Shown: piece after piece, positions 23,314 through 26,421 of the stretch
Layout of the letters: the number at the start of each line of letters is the position of its first letter
Position numbering within the stretch: the stretch's first letter is position 1
NCBI GenBank assembly: GCA_029263035.1
Contig: JAJCYF010000136.1
Span: 1-26,421 of the forward strand
DNA from: Actinomycetes bacterium
GTDB lineage: Bacteria > Actinomycetota > CADDZG01 > JAHWKV01
Reading direction: 5' to 3'
DNA length: 26,421 nucleotides
Program-made: the position numbers and the translations under genes
The notes under the pieces: model-generated
Database searches by the model: none
The model's input: the letters and a program-made list of their open reading frames with translations, nothing else
What the model was told of the DNA's origin: nothing

Positions 23314-25224
23314 CTAAAGATCGACGGCCCGGGGCAAAGCCTCGTCCGAGACCTTCAGGCTGGCCTGGCCTCCCTCAAACTGGGTGCGGTACAGGTCCTC
23401 GTAAAGGCCCCCGCCCCGAAGCAGCTGCAGGTGGGTTCCCCGCTCGACAATCCGTCCGTCGTTGATCACCAGGATCTGATCGGCGCTGGTGATCGTGGAA
23501 AGGCGGTGGGCGATCACCAGGCTGGACCGTCCCTCCAGAACCCGGCCCAGAGCCCGCTGGATGAGCACCTCGGACTCGGAGTCCAGGTGGGCGGTTGCCT
23601 CGTCCAGGATTACCACCGCAGGATCCTTGAGCAGCAGGCGGGCGATGGCCAGTCGCTGCTTTTCTCCGCCCGAAAGCCGGTAGCCGCGCTCCCCCACCAT
23701 GGTGTCCAGACCGTCGGGAAGGCTCTCGATCAGGTCGTGGATCTGGGCCGCTTTGGTGGCCTCGACGATCTCCTCGTCGGTCACCTCGGGCCTGGCGTAG
23801 GCGAGGTTGGCCCGGATCGTGTCATGAAACAGGTGAACGTCCTGGGGAACGGTGCCCACGGCATCGGCCAGGCTTTGCAGGGTGAGGTCCTTGACGCTGA
23901 TGCCGTCCAGTCGGACCTCGCCCTCGGTTGTGTCGTACAGACGGGGAACGAGCGACGAGATGGTGCTCTTCCCGGCGCCCGACGGGCCGACCAGCGCGAC
24001 CATCTGCCCAGGCTCGATCTTGAAGGAGAGTCCCTTGAGAACCCATAGGTTCTCCTCTTCCTCCGCGCCGGAATCGGGCCTGCCCTCCTCCAGGGAGGGG
24101 ATTGAGACGGTTGGGCCGGCCGGGTAACGGAACCAGACGTCTTCGAACTCGACCGCGCCCTTGGGCTCCACCAGGTCGACGGCACCCATCCGCTGCTGGA
24201 TGGAGCTGGGGAAGTCGAGGACCTCAAAAACCCGGTTGAAGGAGACCAGAGCAGTCTTGATCTCCACCGGGATGTTGCTGAGCCCGGTAATCGGACCGAA
24301 CAGCCGGGCCAGGTACAGCGAGAACGCCACGATGGTGCCGGTCTCCAGTGTTCCCCGGATGACCATGCGGCCACCCATCCAGTACACGAGAGCGGTGCCG
24401 ATAGCGGCGGCCACCGTGAAGGTCAGATACAGAATGCGGCCGTACATCGCAGTCTTGACGCCGATATCGCGCACGTCGGCCGCCTTCCCGGAAAACCGCT
24501 TGGATTCCGAGGCGTAGTTGCCGAACAGCTTCACCAACAGCGCGCCGCCGATGTGGAACCGCTCGGTCATCTGATTGTTCATCGAGGCGTCGCGCTCCAT
24601 GCGCTGCTGCACGAGGGCCTGCAGCTTTTTGGCCACCTGCTTGGTCGGCAGTACGAACAGGGGCAGCACCAGCAAAGACACCAGGGTGAGCCGGGGCTCC
24701 AGCGCAAACATGGCGGCGGCCGTGACGATGAGGTCGGCCGCAACGGACAACGTGCCGGAGGTGGTCTCGGTGACCGCCCGCTGGGCACCGATGACGTCGG
24801 TGTTCAGCCGGCTCATCAGGGCACCGGTCTGCGTCCGGGTGAAAAAAGCGATCGGAAGCCGTTGGACATGGTTGAACAGCGCAACCCGCAGGTCGTAGAT
24901 CAGTCCTTCACCGATGCTGGAGGTCAGATAACGCATCACCACCGCCACCAGCCCGATGAGGCCGGCCAGTCCGACCATCGCCAGACTGAGAAGCGTCAGC
25001 AACCCGAGATCCCGGTTCGGCAGGGCATCGTCGATGATCAGCTTGACGATCAGTGGGTTGAGAACCCCGAGACCCGACATGCCCAGGATGATCGTCATCA
25101 ACATGATCAGGCGACGCCGATAGGGCTTGGCGAAAACGAAGACGCGCTTGACCAGACCCTTCGGCAGCTTGACGTTTACAGCATCACCGTGGGGTTGCGA
25201 CAGCCTCCAAAGCTCGTGACCCAT
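23314..25224 (-). CDS. ABC transporter, fused permease and ATPase (type IV exporter half)
   Basis: The 636-residue protein is a half-transporter that works as a dimer in the cytoplasmic membrane. Six membrane helices occupy about 38-330 (for example LIMLMTIILGMSGLGVL and LVSLLVLPLFVL). The nucleotide-binding domain has Walker A GPSGAGKST (413-421), Q-loop Gln461, signature LSGGEKQR (517-524), Walker B VVILDEATAHLD (537-548) and the switch His573. A 20-residue acidic insertion (about 373-392) lies between the first strands of the ATPase domain. Lipid, drug and peptide exporters share this build, so the substrate cannot be named. The ATG start at 25224 has CATAAT six bases upstream, consistent with a leaderless transcript. 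It is divergent from the bpa-like gene. Confidence 0.93.
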   Translation of the reverse strand: MGHELWRLSQPHGDAVNVKLPKGLVKRVFVFAKPYRRRLIMLMTIILGMSGLGVLNPLIVKLIIDDALPNRDLGLLTLLSLAMVGLAGLIGLVAVVMRYLTSSIGEGLIYDLRVALFNHVQRLPIAFFTRTQTGALMSRLNTDVIGAQRAVTETTSGTLSVAADLIVTAAAMFALEPRLTLVSLLVLPLFVLPTKQVAKKLQALVQQRMERDASMNNQMTERFHIGGALLVKLFGNYASESKRFSGKAADVRDIGVKTAMYGRILYLTFTVAAAIGTALVYWMGGRMVIRGTLETGTIVAFSLYLARLFGPITGLSNIPVEIKTALVSFNRVFEVLDFPSSIQQRMGAVDLVEPKGAVEFEDVWFRYPAGPTVSIPSLEEGRPDSGAEEEENLWVLKGLSFKIEPGQMVALVGPSGAGKSTISSLVPRLYDTTEGEVRLDGISVKDLTLQSLADAVGTVPQDVHLFHDTIRANLAYARPEVTDEEIVEATKAAQIHDLIESLPDGLDTMVGERGYRLSGGEKQRLAIARLLLKDPAVVILDEATAHLDSESEVLIQRALGRVLEGRSSLVIAHRLSTITSADQILVINDGRIVERGTHLQLLRGGGLYEDLYRTQFEGGQASLKVSDEALPRAVDL

Positions 25225-25230
25225 GTATCC

Positions 25231-25236
25231 ATTATG
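25231..25236 (-). promoter_or_regulatory. CATAAT -10 box of a probable leaderless ABC exporter transcript
   Basis: On the minus strand CATAAT ends six bases before ATG 25224, and no ribosome binding site of normal spacing is present. Confidence 0.45.
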
Positions 25237-25281
25237 GGGTTGAGATCTGCGCTGTTTGTGGAGAACCTTTTATGATCGGCT

Positions 25282-25304
25282 GGCGGGGTTCTTTTCAACC
25301 CGCC
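25282..25304 (+). promoter_or_regulatory. Hairpin in the 5' leader of the bpa-like gene
   Basis: GGCG(G)GGTT pairs with AACCCGCC around a CTTTTC loop, with one bulged G. TATGAT at 25271-25276 is a plausible -10 box, so transcription would start at about the foot of this stem, placing a hairpin at the very 5' end of the message, some 30 bases before the ATG. Confidence 0.4.
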
Positions 25305-25332
25305 CCAAATCCCCGATCTGAAGGAGGCGAGC

Positions 25333-25752
25333 ATGGCAATGGAGGAGGTTCCCGAGGAGCGCCCTCTCGACCCGACCAAGCTGATGCGCATCGCCAGCAT
25401 GGTCCGGGAGGTTCTGGATGAAGCACGGCGAATGCAGCCGACGAAAGAGGCGGCTGAAGAGCTTGCGGCGCTGTACGGCAGGGTAAAAAGGGAGCTGGAT
25501 GATGCGCTGCCCGAGTTCCTGGTCAACGAGCTCAACGCCATGGAGCTCGACCTGCCCTTCAAGGACGGGGCAACCGCCGAGGAGGTCCGGATGGCGTACT
25601 CGGGGCTAATCGGATGGATGAGCGGGCTGTTTCAGGGCTTGCAAGCCTCGTTCCAGGCCCAATCAGCTGTACAACAAATGGAGCAGGGTCCGGCCATCGC
25701 CGACCTTCCGGGCAACACGAACGGCAAGCCCAAGCGCGAGGGATATCTGTAG
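25333..25752 (+). CDS. Bacterial proteasome activator-like protein (Bpa/PafE, DUF2587)
   Basis: Bpa (PafE) forms ATP-independent rings that dock on the 20S proteasome through a C-terminal motif and open its gate; the Mycobacterium protein ends GQYL. This 139-residue protein ends REGYL. Its central part matches the family pattern: helical LMRIASMVREVLDEARRM, then YGRVKRELDDALPEFLVNEL, ELDLPFKDGATAEEVRMAYS and GLIGWMSGLFQGLQASFQAQ. The start has a perfect AAGGAGG seven to eight bases upstream. Acidic N-terminal and low-complexity C-terminal segments are as in Bpa. No proteasome core genes lie in the window. The assignment rests on motif memory; the Gln-to-Gly change in the tail should affect docking little if Tyr-Leu is the key part. 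Confidence 0.8.
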   Translation: MAMEEVPEERPLDPTKLMRIASMVREVLDEARRMQPTKEAAEELAALYGRVKRELDDALPEFLVNELNAMELDLPFKDGATAEEVRMAYSGLIGWMSGLFQGLQASFQAQSAVQQMEQGPAIADLPGNTNGKPKREGYL

Positions 25753-25763
25753 CGAATCCCTGG

Positions 25764-25984
25764 CGGCCGCCGCACGGGGGGCCGCCGCACCGGGAGGACC
25801 GCCGCACGGGGGGCCGCCGCACCAGGGGGGCCGCCGCACCGGGGCCGGGTCGCACAGGGGGACTGCCGCACCGGGGGGGCCGCCGTGCCAGCGCCGGGTC
25901 GGCCGCCGCACGGGGGGCCTGCCGCATGGGGGGCCGCCGCACCCAGGGGAGCCGCCGCACGGGGGGCCTGCCGCACCGGGGGGC
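25764..25984. repeat. GC-rich degenerate tandem repeat, about 14 copies of 15-18 bp
   Basis: Units follow the form GCCGCCGCAC followed by four to six G (often with C or CA before them), for example at 25766-25780. Some units are altered to GCCTGCCGCAC or GCCGGGTCGCAC. It fills the gap between the converging bpa-like and HNH genes. Regular runs of five or six G on the plus strand give it G-quadruplex potential. Several long frames cross it, but they are repeat translations. Confidence 0.88.
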
Positions 25985-26000
25985 ATTCCACAGCGGCCTT

Positions 26001-26421
26001 CTACCCCATGCCCATAAAGGCCCACTCGTCTTTGGAGAAGAAGGTGCTCAGTTCGGGCTGGTCGGAGTCTTCGTCCGGTGGCGGGTCGTTGGGGCCGAGC
26101 CAGATCCACCGATGCCGGTAGTGCTGCAGCCGGTAGCCGTGAAATGTTTTCAGCCTGTGGTGATGCCGGCATAAAAGCCCCAGGTTGTAGATGGTGGTTG
26201 GTCCACCTTGTTTGACTCCGGTCGTATGGTCGATATCAATACGATCGTGCTCGGTGTTGCACCCGGGGACCACACACTTGAAGTCGTCTCTTTCGTAAAC
26301 CGCCCGCCGCAGCTTGTCGGGGATGGAGTGGCCGTTTCCTTTGACCATGCGGATGTCATCTTCCTCAAACCCGATGATCACCTGGCGGGAGTCACCAAGC
26401 AGGTCCTTGGCCGCCTCAAGC
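26001..26421 (-). CDS. HNH endonuclease domain protein, 5' end outside the window
   Basis: The frame is open from the right edge to the TAG at 26003-26001, so at least 140 residues of the C-terminal part are seen. It starts LEAAKDLLGDSRQVIIGFEE and contains an HNH motif: a zinc-type CVVPGCN, then IDIDHTTGVKQGG, NLGLLCRHHHRLKTFHGY and a Trp-rich tail (HRWIWLGP). The catalytic His lies in the DH pair, and the CxxxxC plus CRHHH give the zinc set. This is the layout at the C-terminus of DUF222/13E12-type actinobacterial proteins, which are often multicopy and of unclear function. The internal GTG at 26381 is probably not the start. Confidence 0.85.
   Translation of the reverse strand, partial: LEAAKDLLGDSRQVIIGFEEDDIRMVKGNGHSIPDKLRRAVYERDDFKCVVPGCNTEHDRIDIDHTTGVKQGGPTTIYNLGLLCRHHHRLKTFHGYRLQHYRHRWIWLGPNDPPPDEDSDQPELSTFFSKDEWAFMGMG

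Noticed and set aside
23092..24048. Plus-strand frame beginning near the orphan promoter
   Set aside because: It is the mirror of the ABC exporter gene, its start lies inside the promoter itself, and the sequence has no protein-like features.
25614..26174. Long plus- and minus-strand reading frames across the GC-rich repeat
   Set aside because: They are translations of the repeat in several frames and overlap the ends of two better supported genes.
26001..26421. Mobile intron or homing endonuclease suggested by the HNH domain
   Set aside because: The Cys pairs and Trp-rich tail fit the chromosomal DUF222-type HNH proteins; no intron, intein or terminal repeats are seen.

Overview
This is a GC-rich bacterial chromosome segment, most likely from an actinomycete-type bacterium (Actinomycetota), possibly a deep-branching or uncultured lineage. 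The best lineage evidence is a gene resembling the actinobacterial proteasome activator Bpa/PafE. Consistent with it are a PASTA-less PknB-type kinase, an Mca/MshB-like PIG-L deacetylase, HxlR and MerR-DICT regulators, an HNH protein of the kind seen at the end of DUF222 proteins, and many starts that look leaderless. No rRNA, tRNA, CRISPR array, insertion sequence or prophage gene was found. Nothing in the window fixes the class.

Layout, left to right. 1-2056: end of an unknown gene, the DNA-alkylation repair protein Ada and a DUF1304 membrane protein, all on the minus strand. 2113-3628: a secreted calcium-loop (FG-GAP/VCBS-like) repeat protein with a strong terminator and a sigma-28-type promoter. 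3629-10108: the ribosome-associated ABC-F ATPase EttA, a small unknown gene, a degenerate M23-like lipoprotein, a PIG-L deacetylase, an FGGY sugar kinase and a PQQ-like beta-propeller lipoprotein. 10117-11994: a MarR regulator divergent from a two-gene unit of a small protein and a metzincin-type protease. 11991-14860: a minus-strand set of ApbE, Ppx/GppA and a thioredoxin-like ferredoxin candidate. 15097-16771: two secreted proteins of unknown function behind a sigma-28-type promoter. 16832-18839: HxlR regulator, two-domain VOC dioxygenase-like protein and DsbA/FrnE-like oxidoreductase. 18836-21247: an unknown membrane protein, a MerR-DICT regulator and a divergent SRPBCC protein. 21351-25224: a Ser/Thr kinase with an overlapping lipoprotein gene, a 278-bp gene-free gap, and an ABC exporter. 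25333-26421: Bpa-like protein, a GC-rich repeat block and an HNH nuclease gene running off the end.

The strongest unexplained signal is regulatory. Three sites match the sigma-28 (FliA/WhiG) promoter layout of a TAAA-like box, exactly 15 bases, then a GCCGATAA-like box. One precedes the secreted repeat protein, one precedes the unknown secreted pair, and one sits in the gap at 23036-23313 pointing into a stretch that has no gene on that strand but can fold into four hairpins. The first and third transcripts share a hairpin motif (AAAG-N-CC, loop ACAGGG, GG). This suggests a surface-protein regulon with a possible structured RNA. The sigma factor itself is not in the window.

Two protein modules also look undescribed. 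In one, a small protein shares a sequence block with the front of the neighbouring metalloprotease. In the other, a kinase with almost no extracellular domain overlaps a lipoprotein that looks like its detached sensor. Both large gaps between converging genes are filled by GC-rich tandem repeats, one of which supplies the stop codon of the SRPBCC gene.
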